A stretch of 64,000 nucleotides of DNA. Origin: B33-G16 sp964611035. GTDB taxonomy: Bacteria; Desulfobacterota; DSM-4660; Desulfatiglandales; B25-G16. The notes below the pieces were generated by a model. That model was not told the DNA's origin. It searched no databases and saw nothing but the letters and a program-made list of their open reading frames with translations. The number at the start of each line of letters is the position of its first letter. Positions within the stretch are counted from its first letter, which is position 1. A program made the position numbers and the translations under genes. Positions 15,643 to 24,733 of this stretch are shown piece after piece. Location: positions 1-64,000 of the forward strand of contig CAZSWT010000010.1 in the NCBI GenBank assembly GCA_964611035.1. Direction: 5' to 3'.

Positions 15643-16944
15643 GTGATAACCTGGATTAAGGACGGAGAATTAGTAGATCCTCGTTCTGGAACAAAGAAGA
15701 AACTGGATGTTGTTATAAAAAAGGGAAAGATTGAAAGCATCATTCCCCCAGGGAAATATAATCCTCCTAATGATAGGGATGTAAAGACAATAGATTCATC
15801 TGGAATGATAATTACTCCTGGTCTCATTGATATGCATGTGCATTTCAGGGAGCCAGGTGAGGAGTACAAAGAGACAATTGCCACCGGAAGCCGCGCAGCT
15901 GCTGCAGGAGGATTTACTGCTGTGGCATGTATGCCGAATACACGTCCGATCAATGATTCACGGTCCGTTACAGAATTCATAGTGGAGAGGGCACGAAAGG
16001 CTAACTTGATAAGGGTTTATCCAATTGCAGCTATAAGCATGGGTTCGAGGAGCGAGGTATTAACTGAATTTGGTGATCTTAAACAGGCAGGTGCTGTGGC
16101 GATATCTGATGACGGGAGGCCAGTAACCAGCAGTGAACTCATGAGAAGGGCAATTGAATACGCAGGGTTTTTTCATTTGCCGGTTATTTCACATTGTCAA
16201 GATCTTGATCTGTCAAATAAGGGCGTTATGCATGAGGGGACTATTTCTACAAAGCTTGGTTTAATTGGGATTCCAGCGGCATCAGAGGAGATAATGGTGG
16301 TGCGGGAGATACTTTTAGCAAAGTTAACGGGATATCCTGTTCATATTGCCCATGTGAGTACCGAAGGATCGGTTGAATTTATTAGACAGGCCAAAGAGCA
16401 AGGAATTGCTGTAACGGCTGAGACAGCTCCACATTATTTTAGTCTTGACCACACAGCTGTGATTGGCTTTAATACTAATGCCAAGATGTATCCTCCATTG
16501 AGAGAACCCAAGGATGTAGAGGCCATAAAAAGAGGACTTTCTGATGGCGTAATAGATGTTATTGCAACCGATCATGCCCCCCACAGCCCTATTGAGAAAG
16601 ATATAGAGTTTGATAAGGCAGCATTTGGAATAATAGGCCTGGAGACGGCTTTACCCCTTACCTTAGCCTTAGTAAGGGAAGGGGTGATGGATCTCACTAC
16701 AGCTATAGCAAAACTTTCCTATAACCCTGCCTCTATTCTTAGCATAAAAGGTGGTACGCTTGAAGAAGGAAAAGAAGCAGATTTAACAATAATAGATCCA
16801 AACAATGAATATGTGCTACGCAAAGACAGCTTTCAATCAAAGAGTCATAATTCACCTTTCATTGGCTGGAAGATGAAAGGCAAGGCCATACTTACGATGG
16901 TTGGAGGAAGGATTGTTAATGATAAATTAAAAATTAGCAATTAA
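15643..16944 (+). CDS. pyrC: Dihydroorotase
   Basis: A 433-residue amidohydrolase-fold enzyme. The zinc motif DMHVHFREPG lies near residue 63, HIAHVSTEGS near residue 233, and ATDHAPHS with the catalytic aspartate near residue 308. The HVHFREPG form marks a class I dihydroorotase. It cyclises carbamoyl-aspartate to dihydroorotate, the step after PyrB. The start is GTG at 15643 behind GGAGGTAAGG. The hairpin described above lies between pyrB and this gene. Confidence 0.95.
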   Translation: MITWIKDGELVDPRSGTKKKLDVVIKKGKIESIIPPGKYNPPNDRDVKTIDSSGMIITPGLIDMHVHFREPGEEYKETIATGSRAAAAGGFTAVACMPNTRPINDSRSVTEFIVERARKANLIRVYPIAAISMGSRSEVLTEFGDLKQAGAVAISDDGRPVTSSELMRRAIEYAGFFHLPVISHCQDLDLSNKGVMHEGTISTKLGLIGIPAASEEIMVVREILLAKLTGYPVHIAHVSTEGSVEFIRQAKEQGIAVTAETAPHYFSLDHTAVIGFNTNAKMYPPLREPKDVEAIKRGLSDGVIDVIATDHAPHSPIEKDIEFDKAAFGIIGLETALPLTLALVREGVMDLTTAIAKLSYNPASILSIKGGTLEEGKEADLTIIDPNNEYVLRKDSFQSKSHNSPFIGWKMKGKAILTMVGGRIVNDKLKISN

Positions 16945-17101
16945 TAATTGGCAGTAGCTATTCAGCCACAGGTTCACACAGATAAACTCAGATAGGTTTA
17001 AATACAAAGAAATCACAGACTATTAAATTTTGGCCGAAAACCAAAATTCAAAAGGTTTGCATATATGATAATAAAAAAATATCAGCGATAATCAGCGTAG
17101 A

Positions 17102-17134
17102 CGTGCCCGCCGTCTGGCAGGCGGGTCGGCGGCT
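17102..17134. repeat. GC-rich REP-like palindrome
   Basis: CGTGCCCGCCGTCTGGCAGG is followed by CGGGTCGGCGG. It belongs to the same GC-rich class (CCCGCC...GGCGGG) seen at 8625, 8808, 34,205 and 41,322. It stands out against the roughly 38% GC background. It lies just before the response regulator start; the remainder of the 16,945-17,153 gap shows no other feature. Confidence 0.55.
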
Positions 17135-17153
17135 GAAAAATGGCAAAGTTAAA

Positions 17154-18539
17154 ATGAACTCAATCTTGGTAGTTGATGATGAATTAAGCATGAGGGAATT
17201 CCTTGAGATTTTATTGGCCAAGGAAGGCTACACTGTACGTTGTGCATCTAATGGTGAGGAGGCATGTAGTATTCTGGATAAAGGCACATTTGATTTGATC
17301 ATCACTGATATTCGTATGGATGTTGTAGATGGCTTAGGGGTGCTGAGAAAGGCAAAAGAGGTTAATTCAGAAGCCCCGGTGATAATGATATCGGCATTTG
17401 CCACAGCAGAGACAGCTGTTGAGGCCATGAAAGACGGGGCTTACGATTATATACCAAAACCCTTTGAGGTTGATGAATTTAAAAAGATTGTCCGAGATGC
17501 CCTTCGTAAAAAGACTGTTTCAAGGGTTGAGGATGAGGATCAATTAAAAAAAGGGTACCATTTTGGTTGTTTAATCGGTGAGAGTCCTCAAATGAAGAGG
17601 ATTTATGACCTGATCAGACGGGTTGCGGCTACAAAGACAAACATCCTTATTTCTGGGGAATCCGGTACAGGCAAGGAGCTTGTAGCGAGGGCTATACATG
17701 AACAGAGCCTGAGGCGTGATAAGCCCTTTGTTGTTATTAACTGTGCGGGTATTCCTGAGACATTAATTGAAAGTGAACTTTTTGGGTATAAGAAGGGAGC
17801 ATTTACCGGGGCAAGCACAGATAAGGCTGGTCTCTTTGAGGCAGCGGATGGGGGAACGGTATTTTTTGATGAGATAGGTGAGTTAACTCCAGCTATTCAG
17901 GTGAAGCTTCTAAGGGTGATTCAAGAAAAGACCTTTACAAGGATTGGAGAAACTCAGGAGAGAACGGTAGATGTAAGATTCATATCTGCTACAAATAAGA
18001 GTCTTGAAAAAGAGGTAATGTCAGGAGGTTTTAGGGAGGATCTTTTCTTTAGAGTGAATGTTATTGAGATTCCCGTCCCACCTTTAAGAGAAAGAGAGGG
18101 GGATTTGGCTCTTCTATCTCACCATTTTTTAGTGAAATACTCAAAGGAGTTGGATAAGGATATAAACAAGGTATCTGCCTATGCAATGGATATATTGAGC
18201 AAATACCCTTTTCCAGGCAATGTAAGGGAGTTGGAGAACATAATTGAGCGGAGTGTGGCACTCGAGACATCCAATATTGTGCTACCTCAGAGCCTGACAC
18301 TTTCTAATTTTAACAAGGTTAGAATAAAGGAAGATAGACGCCGTACTGACATAGGCCCTGATGGAATTGAGCTTGATACAGTCATGGCTGATATAGAAAG
18401 GGATTATATCCTCAAGGCCATGGAAATGGCTCAAGGGTCGAAACGAAATATGGCTGAGCTTCTTGGTATCAACATGCGATCTTTAAGATATAGATTGGAT
18501 AAGTTAGGGCTCCACGCCTTATCTGATGAAACATCTTAG
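17154..18539 (+). CDS. pilR: Sigma54-dependent response regulator, PilR-like
   Basis: A 461-residue NtrC-family activator. The receiver domain (1-120) has the phosphoacceptor D52 in IITDIRMD. The AAA+ domain shows the Walker A GESGTGKE, the sigma54-contact loop KGAFTGAS and the Walker B VFFDEIGE. A Fis-type helix-turn-helix closes the protein (NMAELLGINMRSLRYRLDKL). I start at ATG 17154, because earlier residues derive from the palindrome. A sigma54 promoter and two pilin genes follow directly, so a PilR role is likely. No adjacent PilS kinase gene is present. Symbol by context. Confidence 0.85.
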   Translation: MNSILVVDDELSMREFLEILLAKEGYTVRCASNGEEACSILDKGTFDLIITDIRMDVVDGLGVLRKAKEVNSEAPVIMISAFATAETAVEAMKDGAYDYIPKPFEVDEFKKIVRDALRKKTVSRVEDEDQLKKGYHFGCLIGESPQMKRIYDLIRRVAATKTNILISGESGTGKELVARAIHEQSLRRDKPFVVINCAGIPETLIESELFGYKKGAFTGASTDKAGLFEAADGGTVFFDEIGELTPAIQVKLLRVIQEKTFTRIGETQERTVDVRFISATNKSLEKEVMSGGFREDLFFRVNVIEIPVPPLREREGDLALLSHHFLVKYSKELDKDINKVSAYAMDILSKYPFPGNVRELENIIERSVALETSNIVLPQSLTLSNFNKVRIKEDRRRTDIGPDGIELDTVMADIERDYILKAMEMAQGSKRNMAELLGINMRSLRYRLDKLGLHALSDETS

Positions 18540-18616
18540 TTTTGGAAAGGAGATAGACTCAAGGCATAAGGTGTGAGGCACAACGTGAAACTATTTTAAA
18601 TAATGCATAGAAGGTT

Positions 18617-18653
18617 TTGACAAAAATTGACATATATATTACAAAAATTGTCA
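18617..18653. promoter_or_regulatory. Candidate activator-binding site upstream of the pilin promoter
   Basis: TTGACAAAAATTGACA (18617-18632) and ACAAAAATTGTCA (18641-18653) form a mixed direct and inverted repeat of TGACAAAAATTG-like words. It lies about 120 bases upstream of the -24/-12 promoter, a usual distance for an enhancer of an NtrC-type activator. TGTC-containing words resemble reported PilR sites. Assignment to PilR is inference. Confidence 0.5.
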
Positions 18654-18773
18654 GTGGTGAATAAAAACAGGCATGTAAAAATAGGATACACGAAAATACT
18701 CAGGAAAAAAGATAGGGTCTAAGTGTCTGTAAATAAAAGAAATATTATAATAAAGGTATAATATCCTATTTTA

Positions 18774-18789
18774 TGGCATGTTATTTGCT
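18774..18789 (+). promoter_or_regulatory. Sigma54 (-24/-12) promoter of pilA
   Basis: TGGCATGTTATTTGCT fits the consensus TGGCAyG-N4-TTGCw at every position that matters: GG and GC are separated by the required 10 bases. It lies 112 bases upstream of the first pilin ATG and right after a gene for a sigma54 activator. No comparable site precedes the second pilin gene. Confidence 0.85.
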
Positions 18790-18901
18790 CTCTAATGTAT
18801 CAAAACTATAAGGCTAACCAAGAAAGGAGGTGATTTCCGGGCCTACACGTAATTTACTTTGTAGTAGTTAATTTTATTAAATAGAATATAGGAGGTTAAA
18901 A

Positions 18902-19279
18902 ATGTTAACAAAATTAATTAATAAAAATGAAAAAGGTTTTACGCTGATTGAGTTGATGATCGTTATTGCCATCATCGGAATCTTGGCTGCTATCGCTATC
19001 CCGCAGTTCAGTGCATACAGGATAAGGGCATTTAACTCGGCGGCCACTGCTGACCTGAGAAATGCTGCGACAGCCCAGGAGGCCTATTTTGTGGATGAGC
19101 AGGAATATACCGCAACGACAGGTACTCTTATAGGAGCCACCTATGGTCTTTACCTTTCCGAAAATGTTGTTTTCGGTATAACAGCAGCAACTGTGAGTGG
19201 TTATACAATGACTGCTTCTCATCCAAAGGGAAACAAGACCTTTACACTTTCAGGTCCTGGAGGCAAGATTTCTCCGTAA
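18902..19279 (+). CDS. pilA: Type IVa major pilin, Geobacter-like N-terminus
   Basis: The 125 residues include a 12-residue leader ending in G, cleaved before FTLIELMIVIAIIGILAA; mature F1 and E5 are the usual pilin residues. In the mature protein F24, Y27, F32, F51 and Y57 fall at the aromatic positions of the Geobacter sulfurreducens pilin, but about 50 further residues follow, so it is a longer form. It would be assembled into pili at the inner membrane and needs PilD and PilB elsewhere. AGGAGG precedes the ATG. A strong terminator follows. Confidence 0.93.
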   Translation: MLTKLINKNEKGFTLIELMIVIAIIGILAAIAIPQFSAYRIRAFNSAATADLRNAATAQEAYFVDEQEYTATTGTLIGATYGLYLSENVVFGITAATVSGYTMTASHPKGNKTFTLSGPGGKISP

Positions 19280-19296
19280 GGCGACATAGATTATCT

Positions 19297-19338
19297 AAGG
19301 GATCGGTGACTTATTTAATTTAGCACCGATCCCTTTTT
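19297..19338 (+). terminator. Rho-independent terminator after the first pilin gene
   Basis: AAGGGATCGGTGAC pairs with GCACCGATCCCTT around a ~14-base loop, followed by a T-run. It separates the two pilin genes and implies that most transcripts from the sigma54 promoter contain only the first. Confidence 0.9.
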
Positions 19339-19418
19339 ATAAACTAGCCTCCCTTTTTGATTTCTCTAGACTCAAATGAATAATGTCACCTGATTGATAT
19401 AGAAGGGAGAATCGGGAG

Positions 19419-19805
19419 ATGGGAGAGATGGTAATGTGTTTAAGAAAAAAAGATGAAAGAGGCTTTACACTTATTGAGTTAATGATAGTTATCGCCATCA
19501 TAGGTATCCTGGCTGCTATTGCTATCCCTCAGTTCAGTGCATACAGGATAAGGGCATTTCACGCAGCGGCCACTGCTGACCTGAGAAATGCAGCCACAGC
19601 CCAGGAAGCCTATTTTGTGGATACGGGGGAATATACCGCAACGACAGGTACTCTTATAGGAGCCACATATAATCTTTTTCTTTCCGAAAATGTTGTTTTC
19701 GCTATAACAGCAGTGACTACGAGTGGTTACACAATGACTTCTTATCATCCCAAGGGGAACAAGACCTTTACAATTACAGGTCCTGGAGGAACAATTACTT
19801 CGTAG
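19419..19805 (+). CDS. Type IVa pilin, tandem duplicate
   Basis: Very close to the first pilin: by eye about 16 of 113 mature residues differ (roughly 85% identity), mainly after residue 53, and all aromatic positions F24, Y27, F32, F51 and Y57 are kept. The leader differs (ending RKKDERG before FTLIEL). ATGs at 19419, 19428 and 19434 are possible; 19434 gives a leader of normal length with GGGAGAG upstream. It has no visible sigma54 promoter. Probably a recent tandem duplication giving a minor or alternate pilin. Confidence 0.92.
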   Translation: MGEMVMCLRKKDERGFTLIELMIVIAIIGILAAIAIPQFSAYRIRAFHAAATADLRNAATAQEAYFVDTGEYTATTGTLIGATYNLFLSENVVFAITAVTTSGYTMTSYHPKGNKTFTITGPGGTITS

Positions 19806-19869
19806 GCTGTAATCTTCAAAAAGTATTGGTGACTTATTTGACGCAGCCCCTGATGCTTTCCCATTTAGT

Positions 19870-22017
19870 TTAGGGAATCACCTCTCCCTCGCCTGTGCCA
19901 TTAATGTTCTTATCCAGGTATGCTTTTAGTGAAGAGATAAGAGGTTTTTTCTTGAGATATACTTTTGATAGAAGCCTTAGAAGAACCTTCTTATCAACCT
20001 GTATTTTGTCGAATTTCTCTCCTTTTTCTATTATTTCTTCCAACAACACACGAAGGTCAGTGTCTTTTGATATCTCTATGAACTGTTCGAGTGATCTGTC
20101 TGCTTGCACATTCATTCCTTTTATTAAGTATATTTCGGAAAGATAAAGCAATACCCTTGCGTCGTGAGGGGCTAGTTCTTGAGCTCTTTTATATTGGATG
20201 AAAGCCTTACCATATACCCCTTTTTTTCTATAAGCATATCCCAGCCTTAATAGAGTGGAGACATTGTCAGGCTTTAATTTAAGCCCCATCTCCAATTGCT
20301 GGATCGCCTCTTCAATTCGTTCCATTTTTAACAGTAAAAACCCAAGGTTACTATAGGCCTGATATAAATTCTTATCATTTCGAATGGCCTCATTAAATTC
20401 GTATATAGCTTCTTCACCACGTCCCTTTTCTGCCAATATTACCCCTTTATTATTGTGCATGTTTGGTAAAGAGGGATATATTTGTTCAGTCTTGAGATAG
20501 TATAAGAAGGCTTTATCTTTTTGTCCCATTTTGTGATACTCTACGCCGATATTATAAAGGGTCAGGTGTTTATCTAGCGGATTAATGATGATCTTTTTTC
20601 TTAAAGCGGTAAGATAATGAGCCAATGCCTCTTTGTGCATGTTTTTATCGCCATAATATTTTCCGAGATTGTGCCAGGGACGCCAGAGCTCATATGCTTT
20701 TTCTGTCGCAGCCATCCAAAGGCTTTCTTCAGTTTTCCAAAGGGCATTCCGTATAAAAGTAGAATGCCCCTGGCTAACAATTACGCAAACAATAAAGATT
20801 ATAATTACTATTTGAAGTGGTTTTTTTGAAGAGTAATACTTGATTGCTTTTAGCAACAGGACGACCACAGGGATAAAGAGCAACATGGAAGGGATATAGT
20901 TTCTGTGTTCAAATACTAATTCAAGGGGAACAAAAGAAGATTCAATGAGATGGTTTAAGAAAAAGAAGATTATGCTAAATGCAATAAAAGGACGTCTCCT
21001 TGATAGATAAAACGCAAAGAACAATATTACGACTATGAATAAAATAGAGAATAAAGTAGTGGGCGGGCTTAGTAATGTTTTCGAAATGGTTACGTCATGG
21101 TCTATAGATAACCTCGTAGGCATAGGATAATATATGAGGGAGAGATAAAAGAGGATAATCCTGGGTTCTGAAAGCAATCTTTCCTTTAAGTTAAAGGCCC
21201 TTTCTCTATAGCTTAGTACGGATAGGTCTTGATCAGAGAGAAAATAATAGGTTATACCTATGCATATGATCAGAAAAAAAATTAAAGAAGCAGGTTTAAC
21301 ATTTTTTTTCAAAGTTTCTTTTGTGAGACCTTGGATAAGAAAAAGATCAAAAAGATATATACTTACAGGAAGCATGAATGCATTTTCTTTGCTTCCCATT
21401 GCCATAAGTCCTGCGATGACACACAAACTAAGGAAGATGATTTTTATGTGGGGTATTTCGGCTATTCTCGCCTTTATGTAAAAGTATATAGAGATGATAT
21501 AAAACATACCGGCCATGCTCGCCATACGCTGAATAATGTACGTTACTGCCTGTGTTTGTATAGGGTTAGATGCCCAAAAGAGAGATGCCAGAAGTGCTAT
21601 AGAAAAGGAGTGATTACTATATTTTTCTTTTATGATAGGGAGGTTTAAGGAATTGTATATAAAGAGAAATAGAAAAACGGCTGTGATATAGTGGATAATT
21701 ACGTTAACTAAATGGTAACCAAATACTTTACCCTTGCTGAAGTAATAATTAAGGGCTAAACTAAAGCATGAAATAGGCCGATACAGTTTCCCTGGTTGCT
21801 TAGGTAAGGAAAAAAATGTCTTTTTAATGTTTTGCCAGTTAAGCTCGGTAAGGTGCAGCTGGTCATTCTTAAGGATTTTTTCATCGTCAAAGTGCCACGA
21901 GGAATGAAATGTGTTGGAATATGTAGTGAGAATTACGATAGACAAAGCAATAAAGGCAAAAACATACTTACGGCAACTTGATAGATTTCCTTCTGGTTGG
22001 AGATTTAGAATTCCCAT
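19870..22017 (-). CDS. GT-C-like multi-pass membrane protein with C-terminal TPR repeats
   Basis: A 715-residue protein. The first ~400 residues are strongly hydrophobic with about ten membrane segments and an early periplasmic SWHFDDEKIL loop (acidic pair, as in GT-C transferases) and LYRPISCF. From about residue 430 there are several TPR units (for example AIYEFNEAIRNDKNLYQAYSNLGFLLLKM). This layout is that of PMT/TMTC-like O-glycosyltransferases. It is divergent from a related gene 35 bases away and next to the pilin pair, so pilin or surface-protein glycosylation is a plausible, unproven role. Confidence 0.75.
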   Translation of the reverse strand: MGILNLQPEGNLSSCRKYVFAFIALSIVILTTYSNTFHSSWHFDDEKILKNDQLHLTELNWQNIKKTFFSLPKQPGKLYRPISCFSLALNYYFSKGKVFGYHLVNVIIHYITAVFLFLFIYNSLNLPIIKEKYSNHSFSIALLASLFWASNPIQTQAVTYIIQRMASMAGMFYIISIYFYIKARIAEIPHIKIIFLSLCVIAGLMAMGSKENAFMLPVSIYLFDLFLIQGLTKETLKKNVKPASLIFFLIICIGITYYFLSDQDLSVLSYRERAFNLKERLLSEPRIILFYLSLIYYPMPTRLSIDHDVTISKTLLSPPTTLFSILFIVVILFFAFYLSRRRPFIAFSIIFFFLNHLIESSFVPLELVFEHRNYIPSMLLFIPVVVLLLKAIKYYSSKKPLQIVIIIFIVCVIVSQGHSTFIRNALWKTEESLWMAATEKAYELWRPWHNLGKYYGDKNMHKEALAHYLTALRKKIIINPLDKHLTLYNIGVEYHKMGQKDKAFLYYLKTEQIYPSLPNMHNNKGVILAEKGRGEEAIYEFNEAIRNDKNLYQAYSNLGFLLLKMERIEEAIQQLEMGLKLKPDNVSTLLRLGYAYRKKGVYGKAFIQYKRAQELAPHDARVLLYLSEIYLIKGMNVQADRSLEQFIEISKDTDLRVLLEEIIEKGEKFDKIQVDKKVLLRLLSKVYLKKKPLISSLKAYLDKNINGTGEGEVIP

Positions 22018-22052
22018 AATTGCCTCTTATTCAGTAAAGGGATAATGCAAGT

Positions 22053-23873
22053 TTGTTTCAACCAAGCACGCAATATAAGAATAGAATACTTCCATTTCTT
22101 GTCCTCTGTGTATTAATAACAGCCTCCTATCTACCCACCTGTTCAGGTGAGTTTATACTGGATGACAGACCTCTGGTCAAGGATAACCTTTTTATTAGAG
22201 AATTTAGCAGGCCAGCTTTTTATCTTTCCCATGAGGACGGTGTGAGTGGTGAGAGTATTCCTGGCTATCATACCGGCTATTATCGCCCCCTTATAAACCT
22301 ATTTTATACGATCGATTATAAAATATGGGGAATGAAGCCTTCAGGGTTTAGAACAACAAACCTCATGCTGCATCTATTAACCTGTATAATGCTTTACCAA
22401 TTCCTCAGGAAAATGTTGGGCAAAAGTTTTATACCCTTTTCAGTCACACTTCTGTTTGGTCTTCACCCAGTAAATACAGAGTCAGTAGCTTTCGTTAGCG
22501 CAAGAAACAACATCCTGGTTACCCTCTTTTCTCTGATATCATTATATTACTACCTGAAGAATTCTAAAGAGAAAAAGATTTGGGCTGGATTGTTTTCATA
22601 TTTTTCATTTGCGATGGCACTTTTGTGTAAAGAATTTGCAATCATGCTTTTGCCTATATTCTTTTTATACAATAGACTTGTGGTAGAAAACAGAAAGATT
22701 CTTAAGGATGAAATTTTAAGCTATATCCCCTTTATTCTTATGCTATTCTTCTATTTTATACTGAGAGCTAATGTTATTGGATCTGCGTTGACACCTGTTT
22801 CTACAACTGATCCTTGGAAGAGTCTTTATTTTGTCCCACTTTTGATGATATATAACTTGAAACTGATTCTCATTCCGTACAGTTTACACAGTTATATCAT
22901 TCAGTATCCTGATAATTATTTGAGTTGGAAGGCCCTTGCTGGTTTTATTTGCCTTGGTTTTTTAGCCTTTTTTTTGTGGAGAGAGAGAAAAAATAAGATT
23001 TTCTTATTCTCTTTTGTTGCTTTTTTTGTAGCACTGTTTCCAGTTCTTAATATCCTTCATACCTCAGCAGTGACAAAGGTATCCATGAGGTGGCTTTATT
23101 TCCCTATGATATTTTTATCTTTTTCTTGTGTCTGGTATCTTGAAAAATTAATAAAGGTAAATCGTCTCTTTGTCATGATTGGCCTCAGTACAATAATAAT
23201 TTATTATGGAACATATTCTTATCTTTTAAACCAAAATCTCTGGCACGATGAGAATACCTTTTTTACACAGGAGATACTGCATTTTAATAATATGTTTTAT
23301 ATTGGTGGATTTGCCGAAAGCCTTTTAGATGAGGGAAATATAAGGGAGGCCGAGAAATATTTTCAGATAGCTATCAAAAAATACCCTCGGGATGCCAACA
23401 ATTACATAAATTACTCAGCACTATTAATTGATACCAGCAGGCCGGATGATGCTCTATCGTATCTTGATAAGGCAAAAGCATTGGCCATGACCCATAATGA
23501 GCGTGGTGAATGGTTCAATAACATGGGAATGGCCTATTTTCAATTAAAAGAACAAGATAAGGCATTAGAACATTTTCTGAAAGCCGTTCACTTTAACCCT
23601 AAAGAACACCAGTTCTGGGCTAATCTCGGAGGAGCGTATGGGTCAGTGGGTAATTATGAAAACTCTATTTCTGCATTGAGAAAGGGTCTGGATATTTCAG
23701 AAGATTCCATTCAATTGAGGAAGAACCTCGCAGTTACTTATATGAAAATGGAAGATTATGAGAAGGCAGTTATAACTCTTGAAGAAATTCCAGATCCTGA
23801 AATAAGAAAAAACAGGGATATACAAGGATTATTACGCAAGGCTCGTAATAAATTACTGAGCAAGGATTATTGA
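22053..23873 (+). CDS. GT-C-like multi-pass membrane protein with C-terminal TPR repeats (paralogue)
   Basis: A 606-residue protein with the same plan as its divergent neighbour: a first membrane segment, then GEFILDDRPLVKDN, YYRPLINLFYTIDYKIWG, about ten hydrophobic segments, then TPRs from about residue 430 (WFNNMGMAYFQLKEQDKALEHFLKA). The shared DD and YRP motifs indicate a common origin. The start appears to be TTG at 22053, behind AAAGG. A lipid-linked-sugar-dependent O-glycosyltransferase acting on the periplasmic side is likely from family knowledge; the substrate is unknown. Confidence 0.75.
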   Translation: MFQPSTQYKNRILPFLVLCVLITASYLPTCSGEFILDDRPLVKDNLFIREFSRPAFYLSHEDGVSGESIPGYHTGYYRPLINLFYTIDYKIWGMKPSGFRTTNLMLHLLTCIMLYQFLRKMLGKSFIPFSVTLLFGLHPVNTESVAFVSARNNILVTLFSLISLYYYLKNSKEKKIWAGLFSYFSFAMALLCKEFAIMLLPIFFLYNRLVVENRKILKDEILSYIPFILMLFFYFILRANVIGSALTPVSTTDPWKSLYFVPLLMIYNLKLILIPYSLHSYIIQYPDNYLSWKALAGFICLGFLAFFLWRERKNKIFLFSFVAFFVALFPVLNILHTSAVTKVSMRWLYFPMIFLSFSCVWYLEKLIKVNRLFVMIGLSTIIIYYGTYSYLLNQNLWHDENTFFTQEILHFNNMFYIGGFAESLLDEGNIREAEKYFQIAIKKYPRDANNYINYSALLIDTSRPDDALSYLDKAKALAMTHNERGEWFNNMGMAYFQLKEQDKALEHFLKAVHFNPKEHQFWANLGGAYGSVGNYENSISALRKGLDISEDSIQLRKNLAVTYMKMEDYEKAVITLEEIPDPEIRKNRDIQGLLRKARNKLLSKDY

Positions 23874-23953
23874 TTTTTGTGCTACCAAGCAGACCATAAA
23901 CGCATCTGCATTAGAGAAGCACTATGAGGAGGCAGAGGTTTACTGAATAGTAT

Positions 23954-24733
23954 ATGCTAAATGGAAAAAGGATTTTTGTTGTCCTTCCAGCATATAATGC
24001 TGAAAGGACATTGAAACAGACATATCAGGAAATTCCTCTGGATATTGTGGATAGCGTGTTACTGGTGGACGATGGAAGCGCCGACAGAACGGTATCCTTA
24101 GCAAAAAGACTCGGTATTGAAACTATCTTACACGACAGAAACTATGGTTATGGTCGCAACCAGAAGACTTGTTATAAAGATGCATTAAGGCGTAATGCTG
24201 ATATTGTAATTATGGTCCACCCCGATTATCAATATACACCAAAATTGATTACGGCTATGGCCAGCATGATCGCCTTTGAGGTCTATGATGTCGTTTTAGG
24301 TTCTCGCATTATTGGAGGTAGGGCTCTTAAAGGTGGAATGCCCAAATACAAATATATCGCTAACCGATTCTTGACTGCCTGTGAAAATATAATTCTTGGA
24401 AGCAAATTATCGGAATTTCATACGGGTTATCGAGCATTTTCCAGAGAGGTCCTCGAGAATTTACCCTTGGGTAATAATTCTGATGACTTTGTATTTGACA
24501 ATGAAATGTTGGTTCAGATTATTTATTTTGGCTACAGGATTGGTGAGATTTCCTGTCCCACTCGATATTCTACTGAGGCCTCCTCAATTGGTTTAATAAA
24601 GGCTACAAAATATGGAGTTGGGGTGCTAATAACCACATTAAAATACCTACTTCATAGACTGAAACTCCGAGAAGACCCCCTTTTTGATACTGAGGGCCAT
24701 CGACTTACTTCCAATAGTGGAGTAGACATATGA
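23954..24733 (+). CDS. Glycosyltransferase family 2 (polyprenyl-phosphate sugar synthase-like)
   Basis: A 259-residue GT-A-fold enzyme: VVLPAYNAERTLKQT (1-20 region), LLVDDGSADRT (DDGS nucleotide-sugar motif), HPDYQY in place of the usual DxD region, and GYRAFSREVL. It resembles dolichyl-phosphate mannose synthase-like enzymes that load a sugar on a lipid carrier. Its product could supply the GT-C proteins next door. The last four bases overlap the start of the methyltransferase gene. Confidence 0.85.
   Translation: MLNGKRIFVVLPAYNAERTLKQTYQEIPLDIVDSVLLVDDGSADRTVSLAKRLGIETILHDRNYGYGRNQKTCYKDALRRNADIVIMVHPDYQYTPKLITAMASMIAFEVYDVVLGSRIIGGRALKGGMPKYKYIANRFLTACENIILGSKLSEFHTGYRAFSREVLENLPLGNNSDDFVFDNEMLVQIIYFGYRIGEISCPTRYSTEASSIGLIKATKYGVGVLITTLKYLLHRLKLREDPLFDTEGHRLTSNSGVDI

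Noticed and set aside
19339..19418. Separate sigma54 promoter for the second pilin
   Set aside because: No TGGCA-N6-TTGC pattern with correct spacing between the terminator and the start.
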